DNA from: Thiomicrorhabdus sp034722175 | GTDB lineage: Bacteria; Pseudomonadota; Gammaproteobacteria; Thiomicrospirales; Thiomicrospiraceae | DNA: 6,571 bases | Assembly (NCBI GenBank): GCA_034722175.1 | Contig: JAYENR010000211.1 | Location: 1-6,571, forward strand | Direction: 5' to 3' | Shown here: one piece after another, positions 1 through 6,484 of the stretch | How the letters are laid out: the number at the start of each line of letters is the position of its first letter | Numbering within the stretch: the stretch's first letter is position 1 | Notes under the pieces: model-generated | Told to the model about the DNA's origin: nothing | The model's database searches: none | What the model saw: the letters and a program-made list of their open reading frames with translations, nothing else | Program-made: the position numbers and the translations under genes

Positions 1-134
1 ACAAGTCCGTAACCAAACAGGTAAACATGTGCCAACAAAGCAGGAAAGGCCGCAATTTGAACTTGCAGCATCACCTTACGAACACTTTGATTATTGTGTG
101 CAAAAGGGGAAGAGGAAAGGGCCGGTTGACTCAC
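1..134 (-). CDS. rnfD: RnfD/RsxD, electron transport complex membrane subunit (5' end only, cut by window edge)
   Basis: Reading the minus strand from a GTG at 134-132 gives 44 codons beginning MSQPALSSSPFAHNNQSVRK and continuing into a hydrophobic stretch (roughly residues 22-44). The SSPFAHNNQSVRKVML segment resembles the RnfD N-terminus, where an SSPhxH motif precedes the first membrane helix. RnfD is an integral membrane subunit of the Rnf complex that in the family carries a covalently bound FMN; that site lies outside this window. The start codon follows the rnfC TAA stop with no intervening base. An AGGAG Shine-Dalgarno at 148-144, inside the last rnfC codons, sits 9 nt upstream, which supports GTG as the start and indicates translational coupling. 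Gene order C then D is the standard rnfABCDGE order. The remainder of rnfD, and presumably rnfG and rnfE, lie to the left of the window. Confidence 0.88.
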   Translation of the reverse strand, partial: MSQPALSSSPFAHNNQSVRKVMLQVQIAAFPALLAHVYLFGYGL

Positions 135-2381
135 TTAAGAGGACTCCTGTTCGTCAGTGCTCGGGTTTTGTTGAGCTTTTCGTAAAGCGGCACGTTGGCG
201 TGCGGCATCCATGGCTTTTTTGCGTTTATCTTCTACGGTATCCATCTTAGCGGTTTCCGCTGGAGTTTCTGAATTCTGTTTGGCTTGTTTGGCCGCATCG
301 GCTCGTTTTTTAGCAGCCTCTTTCGCTGCTTGCATGGCCGCTTTACGAGCGGCTTCCTTTTTAGAGGCTGCAGTTTCTACTGTGTTTTCAGTTAAGTCGA
401 CCGCTTCAGGGACACCTGTTTCAGAAGGCGTTTCTACCGAATTAGATTGTTCGACACCTGACTCGGTTGCTTGCTTGGCTTTAGCACGTTTTTGAGCGGC
501 TTTCATGGCCGCTGCTTTAGCTGCCTGTTTAGGATCTTTTTTAGCCGTTTCCTTCTCTTTAGGTAATGTTTGAGATTCATTCTTTTCAGCCGCCTTGGCT
601 TGAGCCCGTTTTTTGGCTGCTTGCATCGCTGCGTTGCGTGCTGCTGCTTTTGGATCAGAGGTTTTTTTAGCGTCAGCCGTGTTGTCTTCAGATTTCTGGG
701 CAGCTTTTTTAGCGGCTTCAATCGCCTTTAAACGAGCAGGAGGAATATTCCGCTCCGGTGATGATGTATCACCTTGTTTAGCTTTAGCGGCACGTTTGGC
801 AGCTGCCGCTCTGGCGGCGGCCGCTGCTGCTGCACCTGGTTTTTTCTTCTCTGTTGTTGCAGCGTCAGATGTTTTTTTGGCGGCCTGTTTTTTAACCGCT
901 TCTTTTTTGGCTTTTAAACGCGCTTCACGCTCTTGTTTTTCACGTTCAATTCGAGCCATTTTAAATTCATGACGTTCTTTAGCGAGTTCCACGGCTTTTT
1001 CTTCGGCATGCATCTCTTTGATTTCAGACTTTGCGTGACGATAGTACTGAACTAACGGGATGTGACTTGGGCAGACAAAACTACAACAACCGCACTCAAT
1101 ACAGTCAAATACATTGAGTTTTTCAACCTTATCAAATTCGTGTGCTTGAGAATAAAAATACATCTGTTGTGGCAATAGATTAACTGGGCAGGCATCCATA
1201 CACTCACCGCAGCGAATACACGGCATTTGCATTTCAACCGGTTCTGGAGGGTTGGCTAAAATACAGTTGGTGGTTTTAATCACTGGGACATCATTATTCA
1301 GAACCTTAAAGCCCATCATCGGTCCACCCATGACCAGTGGATAGTCTAAATTGCCTTTTGGTTTTGCGGCATTGGCTAATTCTGAGAATGGGGTTCCAAT
1401 CATCGCCTGAATATTAAATGGCTGATTTAAACCTAAACCAGAAACCGTGACCATACGAGAGGTTAAAGGTTCTCCCAGGGTAGCGGCACGATAGATGGAT
1501 GCGTAAGTCGCAACATTCATCATTAATAACCCCATATCAACCGCATGTGCTTTATGTGGCATTTCAATGCCGGTCAACTCTAGAGTAAGTTGCTTTTGAC
1601 CACCCATCGGATAAACGGTTTCTACTTCAGCAATTTCGACCAAGGTATCTTTAGCCGCTTTTTGCATGGCTTTGATAGCGACGGGTTTGTTGGTTTCGAT
1701 TCCACAGATCGCTTTTTTAGCTCCCAATGCCTTGGCGGTGATCAACGCACCTTGCACAATCTCTTCTGCTTGAGTTTGCATTAATAGATCGTCACAAGTG
1801 ATGAAGGGTTCGCACTCCGCACCATTCATCAACAAGGTATGAATTTGACCCGGTTTACTTGGGATTTTGGCATAGGTTGGGAAACCGGCTCCACCCATTC
1901 CGATAATGCCAGCTTTCAGTAGAATCTCTTTCAATTCATCAGGGCTTTGAATGGTTTTTTGACCTGTGTTTAAAACATTATCAATAGCTTCATTTTTACC
2001 ATCTGGTTTTAAAATGATCGCCATGTCCTGTAAACCAGAAGGATGGGGTAGAGTCGTTGCCTCAATAGCAATAATTTCACCAGAAGTTGGTGCATGCACC
2101 GGTACAACTAAGGCTAGTTTAGGGTCTTTAGAAGACTGTGCCAGCAGTTGATTCTTTTTTACGGTATCGCCAACTTTAACCAATACATCAGCTGGCAAGC
2201 CCACTTGTTGTTGTAGAGGTAAAATTAGCTTTTCTGGAATTAATTGATCTCTAACGGGCTGATTTGCAGACAGGCCTTTATTGTATTGAGGAAATACGCC
2301 ACCATGAAACTCATGTAGAAAGCGTTTAGCCGTTGGATAGATTTTGGCAACTTGTTGGATTAAAGGTCTAAACAGACTCAT
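135..2381 (-). CDS. rnfC: RnfC/RsxC, electron transport complex iron-sulfur subunit with long Ala/Lys-rich tail
   Basis: This 748-aa protein is the peripheral cytoplasmic subunit of the Rnf complex, which couples electron transfer between NADH and ferredoxin to ion movement, or in enterobacteria helps reduce SoxR. An HGGV segment lies at residues 26-29. The nucleotide/flavin-site-like GMGGAGFPTYAK is at 161-172 (compare the NuoF/Nqo1 glycine-rich loop) and GAECEP at 187-192. Two [4Fe-4S] motifs follow: C388, C391, C394, C398 and C427, C430, C433, C437. From about residue 455 to the end the sequence is a highly charged Ala/Lys/Glu/Arg region with repeated AAMQAAKKRA-like units, probably helical. 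E. coli RsxC is of similar length and also has such a tail, whereas many bacterial RnfC proteins end soon after the cluster domain. The ATG overlaps the rnfB stop as ATGA and has a strong AGGAG at 2394-2390, 8 nt upstream. Confidence 0.97.
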   Translation of the reverse strand: MSLFRPLIQQVAKIYPTAKRFLHEFHGGVFPQYNKGLSANQPVRDQLIPEKLILPLQQQVGLPADVLVKVGDTVKKNQLLAQSSKDPKLALVVPVHAPTSGEIIAIEATTLPHPSGLQDMAIILKPDGKNEAIDNVLNTGQKTIQSPDELKEILLKAGIIGMGGAGFPTYAKIPSKPGQIHTLLMNGAECEPFITCDDLLMQTQAEEIVQGALITAKALGAKKAICGIETNKPVAIKAMQKAAKDTLVEIAEVETVYPMGGQKQLTLELTGIEMPHKAHAVDMGLLMMNVATYASIYRAATLGEPLTSRMVTVSGLGLNQPFNIQAMIGTPFSELANAAKPKGNLDYPLVMGGPMMGFKVLNNDVPVIKTTNCILANPPEPVEMQMPCIRCGECMDACPVNLLPQQMYFYSQAHEFDKVEKLNVFDCIECGCCSFVCPSHIPLVQYYRHAKSEIKEMHAEEKAVELAKERHEFKMARIEREKQEREARLKAKKEAVKKQAAKKTSDAATTEKKKPGAAAAAAARAAAAKRAAKAKQGDTSSPERNIPPARLKAIEAAKKAAQKSEDNTADAKKTSDPKAAARNAAMQAAKKRAQAKAAEKNESQTLPKEKETAKKDPKQAAKAAAMKAAQKRAKAKQATESGVEQSNSVETPSETGVPEAVDLTENTVETAASKKEAARKAAMQAAKEAAKKRADAAKQAKQNSETPAETAKMDTVEDKRKKAMDAARQRAALRKAQQNPSTDEQESS
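177..737 (-). repeat. Degenerate in-frame repeats encoding the RnfC Ala/Lys tail
   Basis: Within the 3' part of rnfC, related units of roughly 14-20 codons recur in frame. They lie at residues 549-562 (ARLKAIEAAKKAAQ), 579-596 (AAARNAAMQAAKKRAQAK), 620-637 (AAKAAAMKAAQKRAKAK), 676-695 (AARKAAMQAAKEAAKKRA) and 719-735 (KKAMDAARQRAALRKA). Between them are more acidic or Ser/Thr-rich spacers of variable length (about 16-40 residues). The units are diverged and spaced irregularly, so this is an old protein-level repeat rather than a fresh tandem DNA repeat. Similar Ala/Lys repeats are known in gammaproteobacterial RnfC. Their role is not established from this sequence; a coiled or extended helical interaction surface is an inference. 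Confidence 0.8.
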
Positions 2382-2929
2382 TTAGAACTCTCCTGCACTA
2401 CAATCGGTTCAGGCCATTTCCAATTTTTAGGCGTAACATTTTGCGGCAGCATTTCAATGCAATCTACTGGGCAGACAGGCACACATTTTTCACACCCAGT
2501 ACACTCTTGTTGGATTACGGTATGCATCATTTTAGTGGCGCCTAAAATCGCATCAACCGGACACTCCTTAATGCATAAAACACAACCAATACAGAGATCT
2601 TCGTCAATGTAAGCGGTCTCTTTGGGTTTGTCTTCGATGTCTGCTTCATCCATCTCTTTGGGTTCCATGCCGGTAATTTCAGCGATTTTATACATCACTT
2701 CATTACCGCCTGGAATACATAGATTGACCTCTGTTTCGCCATTGGCTAAAGCTTCGGCGTAGGGTTTGCAGCCCGGAAAACCGCATTGTCCACATTGAGT
2801 CTGAGGCAGGATTTTATCAATCTGCTCAGCCATTGGATTGCCTTCTACCTTGAAACGCACCGAGGCATAACCCAGCAGCAGACCAAATAGCACGGCTAAC
2901 CCCAAAAAGATTAAAATTGCTTCAATCAT
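2378..2929 (-). CDS. rnfB: RnfB/RsxB, electron transport complex iron-sulfur subunit
   Basis: This 183-aa protein has the standard RnfB layout. An N-terminal hydrophobic anchor spans residues 2-21. A four-cysteine cluster motif at C46, C49, C54, C71 (CGQCGFPGC type) is followed by two ferredoxin-like [4Fe-4S] motifs, C113/C116/C119/C123 and C143/C146/C149/C153, with CP at the end of each. An extra cysteine is at 157. In the family, RnfB relays electrons between the soluble ferredoxin side and the membrane subunits. The length is close to that of the short gammaproteobacterial form and lacks the additional C-terminal clusters found in some clostridial RnfB proteins. Its ATG shares one base with the rnfA TAA (TAATG), with GGTGGG at 2943-2938 as a plausible ribosome binding site. 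Its TGA overlaps the rnfC ATG by 4 nt, so expression is likely coupled to both neighbours. Confidence 0.97.
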   Translation of the reverse strand: MIEAILIFLGLAVLFGLLLGYASVRFKVEGNPMAEQIDKILPQTQCGQCGFPGCKPYAEALANGETEVNLCIPGGNEVMYKIAEITGMEPKEMDEADIEDKPKETAYIDEDLCIGCVLCIKECPVDAILGATKMMHTVIQQECTGCEKCVPVCPVDCIEMLPQNVTPKNWKWPEPIVVQESSK

Positions 2930-3504
2930 TAAACTAACCCACCAAAGCCCATAAAGGCCATCGACATCAGACCTGCCGTAATTAACGCGATCGGAGCACC
3001 TTTAAAGGGTACGGGTACATCTGAAGCATCAACACGTTCACGAATCGATGCGAACAGAACCATAACTAGGGTGAAACCAATCGCGGCTCCAAAACCGTAA
3101 ACGGCGGATTCGATAAAGTCGTTCTTTTCGCCAACATTTAACAAGGCCACCCCTAATACCGCGCAGTTAGTGGTAATCAAAGGCAGGTAGATTCCTAATA
3201 CTTGATATAGAGATGGACTGGTTTTATGGATTGCCATTTCGGTGAAGCCTACCACAGCAGCGATAGCCAAAATAAAGCCGATAGTTTGCAGATATTCCAA
3301 ACCAAATGGGTGGAGCAGATAGGTATAGATGATGTAACTCAGAACCGAAGACAGTGTCATCACAAACGTCGTGGCTAATCCCATTCCCAATGCGGCGTCG
3401 GTTTTTTTGGAAACGCCCATAAACGGGCACAGACCTAAAAACTTAACCAGAACAAAGTTATTAACCAGTACGGTACTGATTAGGATTAGCATGTACTCTT
3501 GCAT
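2929..3504 (-). CDS. rnfA: RnfA/RsxA, electron transport complex integral membrane subunit
   Basis: This 191-aa, almost entirely hydrophobic protein matches the RnfA/RnfE/NqrD/NqrE family, with about six predicted membrane helices. The two signature half-motifs are present: NNFVLVKFLGLCPFMG (residues 15-30, C26) and LITTNCAVLGVALLN (109-123, C114). These conserved cysteines are thought to bind a [2Fe-2S] cluster inside the membrane in the Rnf/Nqr complexes. The order A-B-C-D and the VSKK after the first motif favour RnfA over RnfE. It is the first gene of the rnf cluster, 75 nt downstream of metG on the same strand. The start ATG (MQEYMLILIST) fits the family N-terminus. A ribosome binding site is weak, with a purine-rich AGAGAAG about 9 nt upstream. 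It ends in a one-base overlap with rnfB. Confidence 0.97.
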   Translation of the reverse strand: MQEYMLILISTVLVNNFVLVKFLGLCPFMGVSKKTDAALGMGLATTFVMTLSSVLSYIIYTYLLHPFGLEYLQTIGFILAIAAVVGFTEMAIHKTSPSLYQVLGIYLPLITTNCAVLGVALLNVGEKNDFIESAVYGFGAAIGFTLVMVLFASIRERVDASDVPVPFKGAPIALITAGLMSMAFMGFGGLV

Positions 3505-3532
3505 AGGTTTCTACTTCTCTATTCTCAGTTAA

Positions 3533-3561
3533 GTTTTATGCGATAAGTTGTTGGGTAGCAA
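3533..3561 (-). promoter_or_regulatory. Possible weak sigma-70-type promoter for rnfA
   Basis: In the 75-nt metG-rnfA gap the minus strand has TTGCTA (3561-3556) and TAAAAC (3538-3533) separated by 17 nt, each matching 4 of 6 consensus bases. No hairpin followed by a T-run is seen in the gap, so read-through from metG is also possible. AT-rich gaps often show matches this weak by chance, so this is only a candidate. Confidence 0.25.
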
Positions 3562-3579
3562 AGTGAAAGAATGAACTTA

Positions 3580-5670
3580 CTATTTAACTCGCATCCCAGG
3601 TTTTGCACCATCATCTGGTGATAAAACGTATAGATCACTACCACCTGGGCCAGCCGCTAATACCATGCCTTCGGACATTCCAAAACGCATTTTACGTGGT
3701 GCTAGATTAGCGACCATGACGGTTAATTTACCAATCAACTGCTCGGGTTCGTAGGCTGATTTAATGCCTGCAAACACTTGGCGTTGCTCAAACCCAATAT
3801 CTAAAGTCAGTTTTAGCAATTTTTTAGCTTCCGGCACCGCTTCTGCATTGACGATCTTGGCAATCCGTAGATCGATTTTAGCAAAGTCATCAATGGTGAT
3901 TTGCTCGGCTAAGGCATCAAATTCTGGTTTTTCAGTCGTTTCGGTTTGTTTATTTTGCTTTGGTTTTTTATCGCCTTTTTTGCCATCTGGAGTCGAAGAG
4001 GCATTGGCTAAAGAGTCTGCAGAGGCCGCAACCATTTTGTCAATGGATGCCATCTCTAAGCGAGTTAATAACGCTTTAAATTTAGTGATTTCATGACCCA
4101 TTAATGGCTGTTGAACATCAGACCATACCCACTCATTCAGGTTTAAAAAGGCTTTGGCTTTGTCTGCGGTTGCCGGAATAACCGGGGCTAAATAAGTCAT
4201 TAATACACGGAACAGGTTGATTCCAACACTGACGGATTCATGCAGTTCTTTCTCTTTGCCTTCCTCTTTGGCTAACACCCAAGGTGCAGTTTCGGCAATG
4301 TACTCGTTGGCCTTATCTGCTAATGCCATGATTTCACGCATGGCGTGACCGTATTCACGGGTTTCATACAGTTTGGCAATCATCTCAGCTTCATTTGCAA
4401 AGCTAGAGTACAGCGCTTGCGCTTCAGTTGACCACTCAGTAGCCAGTTTACCGTCAAACTTTTTAACCACAAAACCAGCGCAACGGCTGGCGATATTGAC
4501 CACTTTACCGACTAAGTCAGAGTTAACACGTTGTGCAAAATCTTCAAGGTTCAGGTCGATATCGTCAATACGACCACTTAATTTGGCCGCATAGTAGTAA
4601 CGTAAATATTCTGGGTTCAGGTGCTCAAGATAGGTCTTAGCCATAATGAAGGTGCCACGCGACTTAGACATTTTTTGTCCGTCAACCGTTAAGAAACCAT
4701 GCGCAAATACCGCATCAGGGGTTCTAAAGCCCGCACCGTCTAACATTGCTGGCCAGAATAGGGCGTGAAAGTTAATAATGTCTTTACCGATAAAGTGATA
4801 TAACTCGGCTTTAGAGTCTTTTTTCCAATATTCATCAAAATCTAAACCGGATTTGTCACAGTAGGCTTTAAAGCTCGACATATAACCGATTGGCGCGTCT
4901 AGCCAGACGTAGAAGTATTTGTCTTTTTCACCTGGAATTTGGAATCCAAAATAGGGTGCGTCACGTGAGATATCCCAACCACGTAAGCCGCTCTCTAGCC
5001 ATTCGTCTAACTTGTTGGCAATTTGATCTTGTAGGTGACCGGCGCGGGTCCATTCTTTAAGCATGTCTTCAAATTGACCCAGTTCAAAGAATAGGTGATC
5101 AGTCTCTTTTTCAATTGGGGTCGCACCTGAAACGGCTGACTTTGGGTTTAGCAGATCGGTTGGGCTGTAAGTAGCACCGCACACTTCACAATTATCGCCG
5201 TATTGATCTTCTGCCTTACATTTTGGGCAAGTACCTTTGACAAAACGGTCTGGTAGAAACATCTCTTTTTCAGGGTCGTAAGATTGAGTGATGGTTTTAC
5301 GTGAGATATAACCTTTGTTTTTTAATTCGGTATAGATGTGTTCCGCTAATGCTTTGTTCTCTTCAGAGTTGGTGCTGTGATAATGGTCAAAATTGACATT
5401 GAAACCAGCGAAGTCCGCTTGGTGTTCTTCTGACGATTTTGCAATTAACTGTTCCGGTGTAATGCCTTCTGCTTCAGCACGTAACATAATCGGAGTACCA
5501 TGAGCATCGTCTGCACAAACATAGGTACAGTGGTTGCCACGCATTTTTTGAAAACGTGACCAGATGTCTGTTTGAATATATTCAACCAAGTGTCCTAAAT
5601 GGATTGGGCCGTTTGCATAAGGCAGGGCACTGGTGATTAAAATTTTTCTAGGTGCTGTGTTTTCAGACAT
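3580..5670 (-). CDS. metG: Methionine--tRNA ligase (MetRS), zinc-binding, with C-terminal tRNA-binding domain
   Basis: This 696-aa class I aminoacyl-tRNA synthetase attaches methionine to initiator and elongator tRNAs in the cytoplasm. The Rossmann catalytic domain carries ALPYANGPIHLGH (15-27, HIGH-type HLGH at 24-27) and KMSKS at 333-337. The connective insertion has a zinc knuckle C148, C151, C161, C164, corresponding with a +3 offset to the E. coli zinc site. The helical anticodon domain (about 390-545) has NEYIAETAPW at 455-464, W464 being equivalent to the E. coli anticodon-reading tryptophan. A Lys-rich linker (549-583) leads to a Trbp111/EMAPII-like tRNA-binding dimerisation domain (584-696). 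The length is slightly above E. coli MetG (677 aa). I chose ATG 5670 because MSENTAPRKILITSALPYANG aligns with the family start; the ribosome binding site there is weak (GGAT). The frame extends to a GTG at 5724, adding 18 residues without support. The stop is TAG. Confidence 0.98.
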   Translation of the reverse strand: MSENTAPRKILITSALPYANGPIHLGHLVEYIQTDIWSRFQKMRGNHCTYVCADDAHGTPIMLRAEAEGITPEQLIAKSSEEHQADFAGFNVNFDHYHSTNSEENKALAEHIYTELKNKGYISRKTITQSYDPEKEMFLPDRFVKGTCPKCKAEDQYGDNCEVCGATYSPTDLLNPKSAVSGATPIEKETDHLFFELGQFEDMLKEWTRAGHLQDQIANKLDEWLESGLRGWDISRDAPYFGFQIPGEKDKYFYVWLDAPIGYMSSFKAYCDKSGLDFDEYWKKDSKAELYHFIGKDIINFHALFWPAMLDGAGFRTPDAVFAHGFLTVDGQKMSKSRGTFIMAKTYLEHLNPEYLRYYYAAKLSGRIDDIDLNLEDFAQRVNSDLVGKVVNIASRCAGFVVKKFDGKLATEWSTEAQALYSSFANEAEMIAKLYETREYGHAMREIMALADKANEYIAETAPWVLAKEEGKEKELHESVSVGINLFRVLMTYLAPVIPATADKAKAFLNLNEWVWSDVQQPLMGHEITKFKALLTRLEMASIDKMVAASADSLANASSTPDGKKGDKKPKQNKQTETTEKPEFDALAEQITIDDFAKIDLRIAKIVNAEAVPEAKKLLKLTLDIGFEQRQVFAGIKSAYEPEQLIGKLTVMVANLAPRKMRFGMSEGMVLAAGPGGSDLYVLSPDDGAKPGMRVK

Positions 5671-5740
5671 CGTGTAAAGAATCCGTGATCTATGTATCAA
5701 ATAATTTGAATCTTGCTGCACCACTTATAATAAAGCGTTT

Positions 5741-5758
5741 ACAACAAGACAGTGTTGT
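5741..5758. repeat. Short dyad in the metG leader
   Basis: ACAACA (5741-5746) and TGTTGT (5753-5758) form a perfect 6-bp inverted repeat around a 6-nt centre. It lies about 30 nt downstream of the candidate metG -10 box. It could be an operator half-site pair or a weak leader hairpin, but it is short, AT-leaning and may be fortuitous. Confidence 0.25.
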
Positions 5759-5784
5759 TTTGTTCAGTTAAAATCCGACCCGTT

Positions 5785-5812
5785 ATTATAGCTATTTTGT
5801 GTGGCTTGTTGT
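5785..5812 (-). promoter_or_regulatory. Candidate metG promoter
   Basis: The minus strand contains an exact TATAAT at 5790-5785. The best -35 candidate is ACAACA (5812-5807), matching the last three bases of TTGACA at 16-nt spacing. This would give a transcript starting near 5778 with a leader of roughly 110 nt before the metG ATG. The -10 is convincing and the -35 is poor, so either an activator is used or the match is partly fortuitous. Confidence 0.4.
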
Positions 5813-5908
5813 GTATTAATATGCAGATTTAAATATTAAATTTCGAGTGGTTAGGCCTGTTATTGAGGCGATCTTGACGGTTAAGGTACGTGGTTTTACG
5901 CTGCTTGA

Positions 5909-5937
5909 TTGCATGCTTTTAAGAAGTGCTTTATTAT
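5909..5937 (+). promoter_or_regulatory. Candidate promoter for the STAS gene
   Basis: TTGCAT (5909-5914) and TATTAT (5932-5937) are separated by 17 nt on the plus strand. The -10 matches 5 of 6 bases and the -35 matches 3 of 6. Transcription would begin near 5944, about 40 nt before the start codon. An alternative pair, TTGACG (5874-5879) with TACGCT (5897-5902), has a better -35 but a worse -10. Confidence 0.35.
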
Positions 5938-5971
5938 GGCCGCTATAAATAGGCAATTAGCCGTATAAAGT

Positions 5972-5976
5972 TGAGG
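5972..5976 (+). promoter_or_regulatory. Shine-Dalgarno site deciding the STAS gene start
   Basis: TGAGG at 5972-5976 lies 9 nt upstream of GTG 5986, a normal spacing. It overlaps the alternative TTG start at 5971 and is only 3 nt from GTG 5980, which argues against both of those starts. Confidence 0.6.
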
Positions 5977-5985
5977 TTTGTGTTT

Positions 5986-6300
5986 GTGAGTGTAGACGTT
6001 CAGGTTTCTGAAAATGTGATTACCATTACGGTTACGGGAAGTTTTGATATTAGCTGTTACGAACAGTTTAATGATTCGTATCGGGCTTATCTGAGTCCGT
6101 CTAATAACATCTTTGTCATCGATATGGAGCAAACCACTTATATGGATAGTTCAGCTTTGGGCATGTTGCTGTTGCTGAGAGATCGTACGGGTGGAGAGCG
6201 TTCAAGAGTGATGCTGGTGAATGTCGGGGAATCGGTTATGGAGATTCTTAAGGTGGCAAACTTTAACCAGTTATTTAATATTCAGCCTAAAAAAGGGTGA
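5986..6300 (+). CDS. STAS-domain protein, anti-sigma factor antagonist-like
   Basis: The 104-aa product is a single STAS domain of the SpoIIAA/RsbV type. A beta strand pair (VITITVTGSFDI, 11-22) is followed by a helix, then the strand NIFVIDMEQTTYMDSSALGML (41-61). The MDSSALG loop at 53-59 is the family signature. S56 is equivalent to the serine that a partner anti-sigma kinase phosphorylates in SpoIIAA. A second strand and helix (SRVMLVNVGESVMEILKVANFNQLF, 73-97) complete the fold. In the family such proteins switch partners with a kinase or serve as simple regulatory adaptors; the target here is unknown. No RsbW-like kinase or RsbU-like phosphatase gene is visible beside it, and a terminator follows 53 nt after the stop, so it appears to be transcribed alone. 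I chose GTG 5986 over TTG 5971 because of the ribosome binding site. Its last 26 codons are duplicated in inverted orientation at the window edge. Confidence 0.9.
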   Translation: MSVDVQVSENVITITVTGSFDISCYEQFNDSYRAYLSPSNNIFVIDMEQTTYMDSSALGMLLLLRDRTGGERSRVMLVNVGESVMEILKVANFNQLFNIQPKKG

Positions 6301-6307
6301 TCTCAAG
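6220..6307 (+). repeat. Left arm of 88-bp perfect inverted repeat
   Basis: This stretch covers codons 79-104 of the STAS gene, its TGA stop and 7 following bases (TCTCAAG). It is identical over all 88 positions to the reverse complement of 6484-6571. Identity stops abruptly after 6307, where the two sequences become unrelated. Confidence 0.97.
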
Positions 6308-6353
6308 CAGGCCATATTCCGCAAGGGGTTAAAAAGGCTTGGTCAGTTAAACG

Positions 6354-6382
6354 AAAAAAGCACGCTTTAAGCGTGCTTTTTT
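6354..6382. terminator. Strong bidirectional intrinsic terminator
   Basis: GCACGC (6360-6365) pairs with GCGTGC (6371-6376) around a 5-nt TTTAA loop. The stem is flanked by A6 (6354-6359) and T6 (6377-6382), so on either strand a GC-rich hairpin is followed by a U-run. It lies 53 nt after the STAS stop on the plus strand and 27 nt after the apparent minus-strand stop at 6410, fitting a shared terminator between convergent genes. Confidence 0.9.
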
Positions 6383-6409
6383 GTATCTAAAATTTAGCTA
6401 TTAAATTTT

Positions 6410-6484
6410 TTAAGAGTTTTGAATTTCAATTTTTGGGAATAGGTTGGCATAGTTACGTTTTTTAATCCCAATTTTGGCGCTGAC
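6410..6484 (-). CDS. 3' end of an unrecognised convergent gene, interrupted by the inverted repeat
   Basis: On the minus strand the frame ending in TAA (6412-6410) reads VSAKIGIKKRNYANLFPKIEIQNS. The composition and codon choice look like a real protein C-terminus. Its stop is 27 nt before the bidirectional terminator, where a convergent gene would end. Going upstream, the frame enters the inverted repeat at 6484 and meets an in-frame TGA at 6493-6491, which is the copied STAS stop, so no start codon exists and the gene is cut off. I do not recognise the family from 24 residues. If the inverted repeat is an artefact, the true 5' part is missing from this window; if it is real, this is a broken gene remnant. 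A competing minus-strand frame through the same bases (ending at 6394) looks much less protein-like. Confidence 0.45.
   Translation of the reverse strand, partial: VSAKIGIKKRNYANLFPKIEIQNS

Larger units (their letters stand above)
5671..5985. other. Divergent intergenic region between metG and the STAS gene
   Basis: About 315 nt without a credible gene separate two divergently read genes. It is AT-rich, with candidate promoters pointing each way and one short dyad, listed separately. Short frames here (for example the minus-strand stretch running from the STAS gene into 5896) have no recognisable protein character. I see no tRNA, no clear small RNA and no T-box or riboswitch-like structure, although a structured metG leader of about 110 nt cannot be excluded by eye. 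Confidence 0.7.

Noticed and set aside
29..250. Plus-strand 73-codon frame at the left edge
   Set aside because: It overlaps the rnfD start and rnfC end on the opposite strand, which are supported by family similarity, and has no recognisable protein features.
211..972. Plus-strand Ala/Leu-rich open frames (211-495 and 613-972) opposite the rnfC tail
   Set aside because: They are antisense shadows of the Ala/Lys codon-biased rnfC repeats; the products are low-complexity, match no family I know, and rnfC is certain on the other strand.
5671..5724. GTG-initiated 18-residue N-terminal extension of MetG
   Set aside because: MetRS homologues begin near the KILITSALPYANG motif; no ribosome binding site precedes the GTG, and the extension has no targeting-peptide character.
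5896..6132. Minus-strand 78-codon frame over the STAS gene start
   Set aside because: It is a reverse-frame shadow of the STAS coding region extended into AT-rich intergenic DNA, with no family resemblance.
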